Made by a program: the position numbers and the translations under genes. From NCBI GenBank assembly GCA_038373865.1, contig JAXGGA010003925.1:1-64000 (forward strand): a stretch of 64,000 bases of DNA, given 5' to 3'. Source of the stretch: Uloborus plumipes (lineage: Eukaryota; Arthropoda; Arachnida; Araneae; Uloboridae). Under the pieces are notes generated by a model. The model did no database searches and had not been told where the DNA came from. It saw only the letters and a list, made by a program, of their open reading frames with translations. Below are positions 24,318 through 36,817 of the stretch, one piece after another (within the stretch, counting starts at the first letter, position 1; every line of letters begins with the position of its first letter).

Positions 24318-24845
24318 TAATCATTTTTTTGTACCACTATCACTCAGCTGTGTATTAAATTTCATTCAATTATGACGATTCCTTCATGGTGTTGTAATTT
24401 TCACAAACATGAGTTTATATTTATCATCTTTATCTAAATTTGTAAGCGTCTACTATTGAAGACAAAATTCCATCAATTTTGGTCACATATCTATTGCGCA
24501 TTTTGGAAGATTAAAAAAGAACTATAAAGCGCCCCCTAGCAATAAAAGTTAAAATCTACTTAAAACACACAATGCAATAGAACTTTATTAGAAAAGGACA
24601 TTAAATTCTATGATTTTTTTCGCAACGTACGCTATTAACCTTGTGAATATCGGAACAAAGAAGCACATAAAATATATTCAGAGGCCACCATTTCGAACGT
24701 CCGCCATTACTGAAATATTCGAAATCTCAGATGGCCGCGTATCCAAAATGACTCGTAATTATACGTAGTATATGCACACCAAGTTATATGCTTCTATCAT
24801 TAAAGGCACAATTCCACTTTTTTTTGTCATATATCTGCTGCACTA

Positions 24846-25679
24846 TTAAAGTTTTTTAATTGTCAAGACTGCATTTTTATTTTGATAAATTAAGTTAAGT
24901 GTTTTAATTTGAATGGTTTTATTCATTGACTAAATAGTTACAATAGAAACGACGGGAAAAATCACATGCTTATAATTTCTGTTTTTGTTTTACAAATCCA
25001 GATTCTTTTTTGTTTTTCCTCAGAATTTATCACTTATGTATGTTTAAGATTTTATATTTATGTTTTAGTTCTTTATAATCGATGTTTTTGTTTAGAAGTT
25101 TTTTTTTTCCCAGAATTGTTTGATTTCACAAAAGCATTTTCAGAATATTAGTATTTTTAAGACATGCTGTAAGTGTAATTTTTTTCCTCCAAGTTTCTAG
25201 CATTTTTTTTTCTTTGACAAATTTGACCACATTCCCCAAGAAATTATGTATGATTCTCTTTTTTTTAGTGATAATTCATTGTCATTTATGTATAATTTTT
25301 TAAAGTTTAACAATTTAATGTATTAAAAATTAAACAATTTAAGATTTATGTTTTTAATGCAATTTAATTTCAGTAATTTTTGGAATTTTGTTGACTTTGC
25401 AAAAGTCATTGTATTATAATTGGTAGTTTTCAAAAATGAATGAATTAAAATTAATATCAAGTGTTAGTAGGCAGATATTCTTTTTCAATTTCAGGAACTC
25501 ATTTTTCTTCTGAATGAATTTCAGTTAATTGCCGAGTTTATTTTCCAATCTTGTCTTAATTTGATTGAACAGTTAACTAAATATTTTCTGTAAATAGACT
25601 TAACATGTAATGCTACAGGCTTATGATTTTTGTATTTACAAATTCAATTGCATCATTTGCTATAATTTGTCATTTATTT
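24846..25679. other. Unassigned AT-rich stretch
   Basis: T-rich DNA without a supportable gene. The ORF at 24966-25151 is composed of low-complexity F/L/Y/C codons and is not convincing. Confidence 0.5.
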
Positions 25680-27672
25680 ATAGGGCAATTCCACGGTAAC
25701 TTACGTAACATTTCGACCAACTCTTATGCATTTAGCACCTCAGTACAGACAAATTTTGTTATACAAACCTTGTATGAAAGCATTCCATGAAAATGACAGT
25801 TAAAAGCAAAATTAAAATGCAAAAATATTCGATGCATTTAAATTTTATAAAATCTAGCAGTCAAAGATAAGGCAGTAACTTGCGTTACACAAAAAGGGAA
25901 TGACATAATATGAAAATTGGTTCTGAGGCAAATTTCTGCTCTATTACAACTGTTTTCTTGTTTGAAGCATAATTTATCAGTTCTTTGTAATGCTTAGGAA
26001 TATATTTTCATTAATTTAAAAATTTATTTAAAAAATTGAAAATTATGGGAATTTTAAACTGGGTAGCTTACGTTACAGTAGCTTACGTTTCAAAATTTAC
26101 TTACAGGCATATCGTTATTACAAAAATTAATGAATGAAAATTACAGCTTAGTTTAGATCGAAATATTCAAAATTAACAATTATGAATTGAATTTACAGTA
26201 ATTTAATACCAAACTCAATGACCAATCAAAAGTATTACATAACATGAGACTTAAATCTATACTGGCTGCTGTTATTAACAAGTTCAGGTAATTCAATTCT
26301 TCAAATCATGTTTTCATTTTTATTATAAATTTAATCTGTCGTTACTGGCCATTTCTAATTCGTTCCAACAGCAGCCATTACTTATATTTTAAACTCGTTT
26401 TCCTCAATAATCGTCACAACTCAAGGATACAATGTATTTTAGTACTTTACCACACACCATTCATCAGCTTTTATCTGTTTCTTCTTCTTGTTCCTTAAAA
26501 TATTTAACTAAAAGAAACCCCACAGTTTGTTAATTTCTAGTTCTTAAATGGTAATTGTCAATGTGCGGATCTTCAGAAAGTATTTTTGATAAATTTTGCT
26601 TTCTCTAACATATTTCAATACCATAAAGAGTGACTTTGAATAACAAATCTGTAATATCCACATGACTTTTCTCATACGTCTTCTACAGCGCATCTTTTCT
26701 GCAGAGTTCAGTGGCATTTTGATGCAGAATAAAATGCATTTCACCTGTAAGAGATAAAGTATTTTTGTATTTGTTTTTTTTAAACATATTTAATAACTTT
26801 AAAACATAACAGAAGTCATTTTTGAATAATTCATAGTACATTACTCCTAAATATTCTGAAGGCAGTGATATTATTCAGAGAGAATTAATATCTCAAAAGC
26901 CAAAAAGAAACATATAATTTACAATAGAGGTGTATTGTAATCTTATTAGCAAATAAAAGCATTTTAAGAAATATGGTTAATTTAAATTAAGTAAATACAG
27001 TACAAATTTTAAAGAATTCTTGTATAAACTAGTCCTACTTGCCACATAGGTTTATTTCACATTTTACTTTAATTATAAACACAAGTATTTAAGTTCTACT
27101 TGGGTAACTTACGTTACCTGCATGTGTCGGTAACTTACGTTACACGTTTTGATTGCAGCACAAAAAATTAAACAGACAATATTTTTTAAAAAACTTTAAC
27201 TATTTGCTTAACACACACTTATAAGATAGAAAATATAGCATTGTTAACATTGCATTGCTCTTTCTTTATGCACCTCATGAACTTTAACATGTTTTTGGTA
27301 ACTTACGTTGCATAGAAGAGTGCATTTTTGAAGTTCACACAAATCACTTAATTTAAGTGAAAACATTTGTTTTAGCAATTTACAATATTGAATTAAAGTG
27401 TAATAATCAATATTCTTCCTTTAAAATAGTTATCTAAAGAAAAAAATTGAAACTTACCAACGTTGAAAGATTGACCGTTTGCTTTGCCAAAAGTTAAATA
27501 TTCCATTTCCAACTTCAAAGTGCTGCCAAAACTGAAATACTACATTCTTGACAAAAAATTAGTATAAATAATAAACTTCTAACATTTTTTAACCAAAAAA
27601 TATGCAAAACAGACGCATTGCTGTAATTTGATTTTTCCAACGCTTTTCCACACTTGCATGGAATTGCCCATA
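25680..27672. mobile_element. Element 'E2' with seven same-direction GTAACTTACGTTAC motifs
   Basis: Inverted ends GGGCAATTCCA (25683-25693) and TGGAATTGCCC (27659-27669), possibly with ATA duplicated outside. GTAACTTACGTTAC or a near match occurs at 25696, 25875, 26063, 26078, 27104, 27130 and 27298, all in one direction and clustered at both ends. The core TTACGT(A/T)A resembles a PAR/C-EBP-type bZIP site. Ends and layout match E1 (6186-8540), but the motif differs in its centre. No coding sequence was recognised (ORF 26544-26744 unconvincing). Confidence 0.75.
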
Positions 27673-28049
27673 GTTTTTATAAGTTTAATCCTTCCCATTT
27701 TAAATCATATATACTGTTTTTATAATTCTTTTTGTAACAAAAGTTTTTCAAAATTGGCTCACTTCATGAAAGTGGTTGTGGACAAGTGCTTAAATATACT
27801 TTGCAAATTGAAATAGATGATTATTAAGCATTTAAAAATTGTTTTTATCCACCAGCTTCCAGCATTTTTCAAATTTCTCTTAAAATTTGATTGCATCTGT
27901 AATTTTGCTTCCCGACTAATATCTTTTTCAGTTTTTTTTAATATAACTTCCAGTCATTGTTGTATTATTAATCATAATTTTCAATTACTGCGTAAATTGT
28001 TATTTTTTCCATCACATTTTTTTAAGGTTTTAGTGGTATTAGTAGTTTC

Positions 28050-28156
28050 ATGGATTTTGTCGAATTCGAATTCTAATGAACTTTTTTCAAGGTTTTACTG
28101 CTATTAGTTTTGTTTCAGGGATTTTGTCGAATTCGAATTCTAATGAACTTTTTAGA
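28050..28156. repeat. Short tandem duplication
   Basis: TTTTGTCGAATTCGAATTCT occurs twice, about 65 bp apart, each copy followed by AATGAACTTTT, just upstream of the DUF4806-type gene. Confidence 0.85.
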
Positions 28157-28396
28157 AATTATTGTTGCATCACGATTACTTCTGAATAAATGCTTAAATT
28201 GAAATTTGTATTAATAAAATAAAGCATTTAACGGTAGTTTTACTCAGTCTTTTTCAAAGACTGACTTCCCCGCTTTTGTTATGGTTTTATTTGACTGAAG
28301 AGTTATTAATTTTGAACACCTTGATACTAATTATGATACTCAAATGTTTCTTTTTGTACTTTCATGCATTATTTAATCATGTTTGCAGAATAAAAT

Positions 28397-30878
28397 ATGC
28401 CGGCTACTTTTACAATTGTCGATTTTATGCATTCAAAGCAAGTGGAAGTTGTGCCTTTATCTTGGATAGTTAGGAACAATTGTGTATGGTCCCCGTTTAA
28501 GACCAGTGAGGTACAAAAAATGGGGGAAAAATGGGGGAAGATGGTCAAACCTTCGGAAGAATGGATTTCGCACGATGCCCGTGTTTTAGGAGAATACTGT
28601 GAGTTGGTTCTTATGTTTTAAGTTTTTATTCAATAAATGCCTTACATTATGTGTCTAATTTAGCTTTTCTTTTCGATTATGTTAGGTTTAAAAAGTTATC
28701 AAAGCATAAAAAAAGATATTCTAATAATTTTTAGTGCTACTGATTTTTACTGTTCAATTGTATTTTTTTTTCACTATAGTTCATTCAGTTTATGTATTTG
28801 TTGCCATTTTTTCTTTATTTCGAATGCTACTTACGAGCTGGCTCGAAAATATTTGAATAAAGCTGAGGAGGATACTGATTTTTCATCGGAAAAAGAAATG
28901 GGGAAGAGCAAGGGAGGGAAAAAATTCCACAGCGCCACAATACGTCATCTAAAGAAAATGAAAACAGTCACGGAGACAACAGGAATAACAAAACTGAATG
29001 AAAATTTAACTAGGATGGTTCAATACTATAGCTCCTCAAGTGATTCATCTTCATCTGCAAGTGAAAGTTTAGAAGGGAAGATGAACTTAATGTCAGGTGA
29101 GTTATTTAATTTTTATGTTGAAATATGTAAAAATTATATTTTAAAACATTAAACTAATCTGTATTAAGTGTAGCAATTAATGACCTTTTCTTGCCTAAAA
29201 ATTTTGTGTAATGTTCCTGTTTTGAAATATGTTTATTTCTTAGTAAAATGGGACTATTTGACTCATATTACAGATTTACTTGTGGAAATAAAGTCAAAAG
29301 TACTTTCCTGTCTCTTTAACATATATTCTGTCTTATATTGAAATGTTCTAGTGTTACTCAACCTGACTCAAGAAGTGTTAAAAATTAAAGAAAATCAGAG
29401 ACTGATTTTGTCCAACCAAGAACAGATAATGAACCAGCAATGTAGTAAACATTTTTTTTCATTTCAAAACTATACCTGACAGCTGAATCAATTGAGTATA
29501 AATGTTAGCTTTCATTTCCATGTTTTTTTAATTATTATTCATTAAGTGGATTTCAGGTATTATCAAAATTTACCTAGATTTTGAAAGATATTTAAATCAT
29601 GTGTGAACTACGTACATGTAAACTTTAATGCACTTTAGCTGTTAAAAACCTTGTTAAAAGCTAAGTCCAAGGGGCCTTCTAAAATCAGTTTACCTTATCG
29701 AAACAATTCACATCAAACAATAAATTTGGCTTGGAAATGTGTATTTAGTTTCAACAGTAATTAGTGTTTTAACTTTTGTTTTATGTTCTTACCGTTACTG
29801 CATAGTTAGTGAAGTGCATGCAAGGAGCAAATTATACTTATCCTTCTTGGTATTTTAAACTGAATATACGTATTTAAAAAAAATAGCTTCAGTTCAAGAA
29901 AAAGCCCTGGTAGAGAATATAATGCCAGTTTTTGTGCCCGTTAAAACTCTAGAAGATCTCATCCATTTAGAAAATGCTCTGCTGGATGGCAGCACTATGG
30001 ATTTTTTGGTATAGTTCCTGTCTTTATGTTTGTGTCTTTATGTGTCTTTATGTTATGTATCTGCCTTTTTTTAAAAAGTTGAATTACATTTTCATAAAAT
30101 ACTTCCATGTAAATTTACTTCCAATGGTGGTGGCGCAACTGTTGATGCAACTGTGAAAAGGATTTGGAAAAAAAACTTACCGATGCCGTGGCTCAACATT
30201 ATAGCTGGTTAGGGCCTAAAGGAAAGTGCAAATTCAATAACTTGCAGCTGGCTAAAGTAGTTTTTGGTATAATTTTTGTTGTTTTCAAAATCATTATTAT
30301 TTTTTTTTTTAGTTTTCATCATTTTGCTTCATTTTAGTCAAAATTTGATTATTCTTAAGGATCATAATCAGAGAAGTGCTTTAAGTTGTATCAATAGCTA
30401 TTTATACTTCAAAAGAAGTGTTCACTATAACCTTTTTATTAATGTATTGATTGCGTTATTGCTTATTCTGTAAGTGTACTTTTTCTTTGAATCAAGAAGC
30501 TATATACACCAACCTTAATTGAAATGGAATATTTTCCAAATCTTAACATATTGTGCATTTGGACATTTTTCTAATAATTTAGATTGATGTAATTTTAAAG
30601 TTAAGTTATTGCTTCAAAACTTTTTCTCAAGTTAGCAAGATTTAAAATGTTAATTGCTGTATTGCTGTTAAACATGTTTTAAAAGTTTTTCTTATGCATT
30701 TTTTTTTTTCATTTTAGTTGCAATCAGAAATAATCGGGCATTGGCAAGCGATGCAGCAATAGAATTTGTGATAAAAAACTGGTTGAGGCACGCTAAGGCC
30801 AGGAATAATAAAACCATTAAAGATACAGGAAAGAACTCGCTATCACTCATAGAGGCTGTCCATTTTAGCATAGATTAA
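28397..30878 (+). pseudogene. DUF4806-type multi-exon gene, probably decaying
   Basis: Six exon-like blocks: 28397-28598, about 28824-29096, 29352-29441, 29887-30008, about 30123-30266 and 30718-30878, with AATAAA at 30940. Exon 1 starts MPATFTIVDF with a V-V-P-x-x-W pattern. Exon 2 is Lys/Glu-rich with a Ser-rich low-complexity run. Exon 3 is a short predicted helix. Exons 4-6 resemble the DUF4806 domain (a FVPVKTLEDL block, then a GGATVDATVKRI block, then a QHYSWLGPKGK block). GT donors are good at five junctions and phases match across introns 2, 3 and 5. Signs of decay: no AG acceptor in the right phase before exon 2 (TTTCGA where CAG is expected), none before exon 5, and an A8 run near 30169 that breaks the frame. 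The function of DUF4806 proteins is not known to me; the domain name is from memory and unverified. Confidence 0.55.
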
Positions 30879-31280
30879 AAACATATTTTGCTAAATGATT
30901 TCATTGCACTTTGTTCTCATGTTGATTTTTCTTTCCAAAAATAAAATATGTAGCTTACAATTATAGCGTCTCAGAGAAGATCCTTGAGTTCCATAGAAAG
31001 GTAGGTCTTTATTTTACGTTTGTCAAAGTTTTAAGGTCGTTTTTCATTGTAAATGTTTAGTTTTGCATAGAGATGGAACTGGTGAATAAGCATTAAAATT
31101 GAAGATTTAAAACAACAATTCATTGGAAGTCGGGAGTAGTACCAGGTATTAAGGATTTTTACTCAAATCCTGGTAGTTTTATAATAAATTTTAATGTATA
31201 GATTTGTATTATGTTTCAAAAGAAAATAATAGTAAAGGCTTCTAAAAGGTTTGGGAAGTTTATTCAAAGTATTACTTGTA
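30879..31280. other. Unassigned stretch after the DUF4806-type gene
   Basis: Holds the AATAAA at 30940 that probably ends the gene above. Otherwise no feature. Confidence 0.5.
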
Positions 31281-34240
31281 GAGCGATTTAATACCAACTC
31301 ACCGAGAAAAAAAAAGTTGGTCGCACGACCGACTCGGATTTTTTTTTAATTTGGTACACAGATTGATGGTATAGAGGTATGAACAAGCTCAAAAGGAAAG
31401 TTACCTGCTCCACTTATTTTCTGAGATACATGCCCTCAAAGTTTGTCCGCCACGTCAAAATACTAAAAAAGTGATGTTATTTAATCATTTTTTATAAAAA
31501 ATCGTACTCATGCAAAATAAAAGTGTTAGATATCTATGGAAACTAGTTACTCCAGGCATTCTGAAAAAAAATACTAGAACGTTCATAATGAAAATTGCCA
31601 AGGTACAGGGCTCTTTGAAGTTGTCACCACAAAAACTTGATTTTGCAGATTTTGCTAAAATTCAGGCATTTATTACAAAAAAAGGCAAACAAAACCAAAG
31701 GTTTTCTCACTTTCTGGTAGTGTACAGGTCCTCCCTGTAAATTGCTACGCAATAAATTTTTTGGGTTTCTCACTCCTTCTTGGAAATATTTTAGCTTAAA
31801 GATAAGCCATAAGGCAAAAAATGCGTTTTTGGCCATCTTGGCAGCCATTTTTCTCATAAAGGGGGAGCAGTAGAAACTTTAATTTTTTTTTAAACAAGCC
31901 ACTGATATGTTAGCTATTCACAGGAAAAGAGTTTACTTTTGGTTATTTCTCCCATTAAGAGATATCCTGCTGACAGTATATGCATGTTTTTCGCGACGAC
32001 CATATGCTTTTGTTCCCCCTCTCATGGACTTAAAATTAATTAAACCAAAAAATAATGATATATTTATTATTAGCTGTATTATCTACCCAATATGTCATGA
32101 AATTTAATTTATTAAATCATTGAACAATAAATTAGATAATTGATGAAAACAAGAAAAAGTATTTCTCTGATGCCTGAGCATTATGCATTCATAATTATAA
32201 AGCACTAAATACTTTCTTGAGAAATTAATTAACATAAATGAGCTCTAAATATTTATATTATAAGCAATACCCAATCTTGTGATTGGGATACTCCTGTTTT
32301 TAATTGAAGAATTTCTTGAATATCACATGAATATCAGGAAAATAAATGAGGTCTTTTCGTTTGATGTAGGATATTTTATGACAAATTTCATTTGATGGGC
32401 TACTAACTGAGCATGGTGATAAAGAGCTATTAATTTCAGCATCGAATTCCATTTTACCTTATTAACAGTTAAATATTTACAAAATAATTAAATAAATAAT
32501 TTAATATAAAGCCATGCTTGAAGAATTAAAATTAGTGCAACTAATTTATTCCCATACTGATCTTTACAAAATTGACATGCGTTGAGCACTGATAAGAACT
32601 GACAAGAAAAAGTTTACTCACTAAAATATTAGTTCACAGATACTATAAAGCATACATTCTATTTTCTACAAAATAATACTGCAACAAAGAACAAGGGTAT
32701 CCTCCTGTTTATAGCCATCAATCAGGAACATCCAATCACAAGATTGGGTATTGCCTATGAGATAAATATTCGAAGCTCCTTTATTTTAATTGATTTTTCA
32801 AGAAATTCTTTAGTACCTACCCCTTTATACCCTTGTTCTTTGTTGCAGTATTATTTTGTAGAAAATAGAATGTACGCTTTATAGTATCTGTGAACTAGTA
32901 TTTTAGTGAGTAAACTTATTCTTGTCAGTTCTTATCAGTGCTCAACACATGTCAGTTTTGTAAAGATCAGTATGGGAATAAATTAGTTGCACTAATTTTA
33001 ATTCTTCAAGCATGGCTTTATATTAAATTATTTATTTAATTATTTTGTAAATATTTAACTGTTAATAACGTAAAATGGAATTCGATGCTGAAATTAATAG
33101 CTCTTTATCACCATGCTCAGTTAGTAGCCCATCAAATGAAATTTGTCATAAAATATCCTACATCAAACGAAAAGACCTCATTTATTTTCCTGATATTCAT
33201 GTGATATTCAAGAAATTCTTCAATTAAAAACAGGAGTATCCCAATCACAAGATTGGGTATTGCTTATAATATAAATATTTAGAGCTCCTTTATGTTAATT
33301 AATCTCTCAAGAAAGTATTTAGTGCTTTATAATTATGAATGTATAATGCTCAGGCATCAGAGAAATACTATTTCTTGTTTTCATCAATTATCTAATTTAT
33401 TGTTCAATGATTTAATAAATTAAACTTCATGACATATTGAGTAGATAATACAGCTATTAATAAATATATCATTATTTTTTGGTTTAATTAATTTTAAGTC
33501 CATGAGAGGGGGAACAAAAGCATATGGTCGTCGCGAAAAACATGCATATACTGTCAGCAGGATATCTCTTAATGGGAGAAATAACCAAAAGTAAACTCTT
33601 TTCCTGTGAATAGCTAACATATCAGTGGTTTGTTTTTTAAAAAAAATAAAGTTTCTACTGCTCCCCCTTTATGAGAAAAATGGTTGCCAAGATGGCCAAA
33701 AACGCATTTTTTGCCTTATGGCTTATTTTTAAGCTAAAATATTTCCAAGAAGGACTGAGAAACCCAAAAAATTTATTGCGTAGAAATTTACAAGAAGGAC
33801 CTGTACGCTACTAGAAAGGGAGAAAACCTTTGGTTTTGTTTGCCTGTTTTTGTAATAAATGCCTTAATTTTAGCAAAATCTGCAAAATCAAGTTTTTGTG
33901 GTGACAAATTCAAAGAGCCCTGTATCTTGGCAATTTTCATTATGAACGTTCTAGTATTTTTTTTCGGAATGCCTGGAGTAACTAGTTTCCATAGATATCT
34001 AACACTTTTATTTTGCATGAGTACGACTTTTTATAAAAAATGAATCAATAACATCACTTTTTCAGTATTTTGACGTGGCGGACAAACTTTGAGGGCATGT
34101 ATCTCAGAAAATAAGTGGAGCAGGAACCTAACAATTTGGACTTTTCCATGCCTCTATATGATCAACATGTGTGCCAAATTAAAAGAAAATCCGAGTCGGT
34201 CGTGCGACCCCCATTTGGTGAGTTGGTATGGAATCACTCT
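31281..34240. repeat. Foldback 'F5': 3 kb palindrome with ~1.4 kb arms
   Basis: Left arm 31281-32702 and right arm 32836-34240 are reverse complements with only scattered differences. The ORF pairs 31510-31740/33788-34018 and 31907-32107/33420-33620 encode the same peptides from opposite strands. The outer ends share a CGCACGACCGACTCGG block (about 31321-31338, complement near 34193-34208). AGTATTACTT occurs just outside both ends (31268-31277, 34249-34258), a possible 10-bp target duplication that would suggest a Mutator-like origin with long terminal repeats. The loop is about 130 bp. No transposase was recognised. Confidence 0.85.
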
Positions 34241-34261
34241 GTATGTCAGTATTACTTCTAT

Positions 34262-34943
34262 TCATAGCTTCTCGACTTTAGCACGCACCAAATAAGTTTT
34301 ACTCTCCTCTTAAGCAGTGTTGTCGTGACTTGCATCAGGTTGGTATTTAGGTACAGATTTACGGAGCATGCAATTTAATTGGTACAGTACATTCCTGTTA
34401 CAATGAACTTCAGACTTCAGGGGACTTCACATTTATGACAAAGTTTCGTTAATATAGTGAAGAATGGAGATTGAAAATTTGTTTCATTGTGATAGGATTT
34501 CCTTATAATTTATATAGGCCAAAGTGATGCTTAGGTCCTGGTAAAATTTTGGTGTCCATCTTGCAAGAAAGCTCATGAAATTTCAGAATGAGGAGAGGAA
34601 GAAAGAAATGTACTACATTTTGGTGCTTAGTTTCAGACTTTTACGATCATGTTTTCAGCGGTCCCTGGTGCTGTTTCCAGTTCAATTTACCTGGCAAATA
34701 GTTGTAAAAAATTTTGCATATTTTTTGCTGTATCAATTTGTGGCCGTTATTACGAATATTTTCTCTTTATCTAAATTTACGTTATTCAAAAGTTTTTACT
34801 ATACATTTCACAGTCGCAAGAGCTGTAATAGTTACAATCTAATTCGTCACACAATTGAGCGTTTAAAGTTGAACAGGGATCTTTCGACCAGGCAACATGA
34901 CTAGAATTTTCTTTGAGGGGTTATAACATATTTTTCATCTTCA
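34262..34943. other. Unassigned stretch
   Basis: No supportable gene. The ORF at 34575-34904 is Phe/Leu/Ser-rich and resembles nothing I know. Sequence around 34400-34520 has the look of an old DNA-transposon fragment, but no ends were found. Confidence 0.4.
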
Positions 34944-36364
34944 TTAACCCTACACTGCATGATTTTTTATTTTTCGTAGAAAAAAATATATGTGTTTGTA
35001 AATGTAATAAGAAAACATGGAAAAATATTTAAAAAAATTTAACTCTAAATTTTCACCCCTTTCTAATTAAAAATAGTTTCGTTGCCAAATGGCTACACCA
35101 TGCATTCAACAGATAAAAATGATTGTAAATGATAGTCTTGAAATTAGTTCTTTTTTGTAAAAAAATAGAGGAGTTGAACATTTGGTACACTGTACTCTTG
35201 TAATCCTTTACGTTTTGACATTTTACATTATTTTTTATATGTACTTGTACTTTCCGATGATCAATTCTGTCAAATCTGATGTCTTTTGGAGGCTCTCTCG
35301 CGCAAGCTTTCTTTCTTTTCTCTTTTTTTTTTTTTGGTTTGTAACTAGTTCCTCTGTAGCTCATGGTCTCTTTTTAATACGCTTTTATTAATTTCACATG
35401 TGGGTTTGTTTGTATGTATGTATGTATGTATGTATGTAACTCTGAATAAAAGATAAAATTTACGTTCTTTGCAAATATAAAAGTAATATATTTAATATTA
35501 TTTTTAATACTAAAGGCTAAACTGTATTGCATATTGATGTATTATAAGTACACATGTAAACTTAAGTGCGGATATTTAGTAGTTTTGAAAATCAGAGGGA
35601 AACCCGTGATGATCACAGCGCATTCCAATGTAAAAGCGTATTTTTTAGTTTTTTTTTTCAAAACTATTTTAAAATTATTAATGACTTTACTTGTCCGTGT
35701 AAGCACAACGTTTGTGCTAACTGAAATCTAAAGTGAACACGTTTTAAAGGCTTTTCCCGATTGATTTTTCGTTTGTTCACTCTGTTGAACATCAACTAAG
35801 CATTGATAATTGCGAGGTCTTATAAACGGTAGAACAGCCGAAAGTACCACTTTTGGGTCCGCATGATTATATTATACCTTCCAAAAAGAGAAAGAAGCTA
35901 GCGCGAAACATAAACAAAGCACATACTTCATGAATTGTAGAGATGAATCGAAGTGTTCTCTGGATGGCTTACTGCATAATGTTGCCAAATGGCTACAGAC
36001 GTGTATTATGTCCTAGATTTTTTCCAAATAATTATTTTGATGTAAAACGCATCTTAAACGAAAGATAAATGTTTATTTTATTCATGTTATTTTTTTAAAA
36101 GACGAAGAAAAATATTTCATTGTAAAAAATAATTTCAAAACATGGTAGTTTGAGTGATTTTAAAAGCTATCCATTTGGATTCATGTAAGAGCATGTAACA
36201 GACCAGTGCTGCCATGCATGGAGGATAAATGGTGATAATTGCTTTAAATATACCCAATACTTGCTTTTTATGCATTGAGTTGCCTTATGACTACATTCTG
36301 CTGTTCATAAGGAGGACAAATTGTCCATGTAGCCAATTGGCAACACCATGCAGTGTAGGGTTAA
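34944..36364. mobile_element. piggyBac-like non-autonomous element 'P2' (TTAA-flanked)
   Basis: TTAA at 34944-34947 and 36361-36364, with ends CCCTACACTGCATG / CATGCAGTGTAGGG. The same family as P1, in opposite orientation: the P2 right end matches the P1 left end, including GTTGCCAATTGG. GTTGCCAAATGGCTACA-like words recur inside (35081, 35980). A TATG microsatellite lies at about 35412-35438. No transposase ORF. Confidence 0.85.
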
Positions 36365-36487
36365 TAGTCGAGCATCCGTATTGGAATATCAGTGAGAAAT
36401 GTATCCTGCTTATTGTAAAAACTTTAAATTTATAAAACATAATGCTTTTGCTTGTCTCAGATAACAGAATATTCTGTTTTTTTTTGA

Positions 36488-36634
<147 letters not shown>

Positions 36635-36817
36635 GGCGAATTGGCTATTCTACTACGTGGGCTCAATTGTATTACAATACTAGGATTAACATGACTTGAT
36701 ACGAAAGAATCTGGGATGACTTCATCTTCGAACCATTTTCTGGCTGTATCATTGTCATTACTGGAAGCTCTTATCGGTGTTTCTGCACTAGTAACTTCAG
36801 AAATGCCCCCTTGGTAT

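Larger units (their letters stand above)
15118..24415 (+). mobile_element. Tc1-like DD34E element 'Tc1-b', interrupted by Gypsy
   Basis: The inverted ends AACTCATGTTTGTGAAAATT (15118) and AATTTTCACAAACATGAGTT (ending 24415) are 9.3 kb apart, and TA flanks each. Subtracting the Gypsy insertion and its 5-bp duplication leaves about 1.41 kb, the usual size of a complete Tc1-like element. The transposase is a pseudogene (15359-16393). Confidence 0.85.
14454..24843. mobile_element. TA-flanked foldback/MITE 'F4', host of the Tc1-b and Gypsy insertions
   Basis: About 140 bp at each end are inverted repeats: CAGCAGATATGTGAC near 14457 against GTCATATATCTGCTG near 24826, and GATACGCGGCCATCTGAGAT near 14543 against its complement near 24724. 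TA lies directly outside both ends (14452-14453, 24844-24845). Removing the nested Tc1-b element leaves about 1.09 kb without an ORF, which fits a Tc1/mariner-type MITE. The interior of the left half (14600-15115) and right half (24418-24690) holds nothing recognisable. Confidence 0.7.

Noticed and set aside
31510..34043. Small conserved-looking ORF pairs on opposite strands
   Set aside because: Identity is caused by the palindrome arms of F5, not by coding conservation. The same holds for the F3 ORFs at 13202-13780.
34401..34520. pogo/Tigger fragment
   Set aside because: Vague resemblance only, with no ends, duplication or coding sequence.
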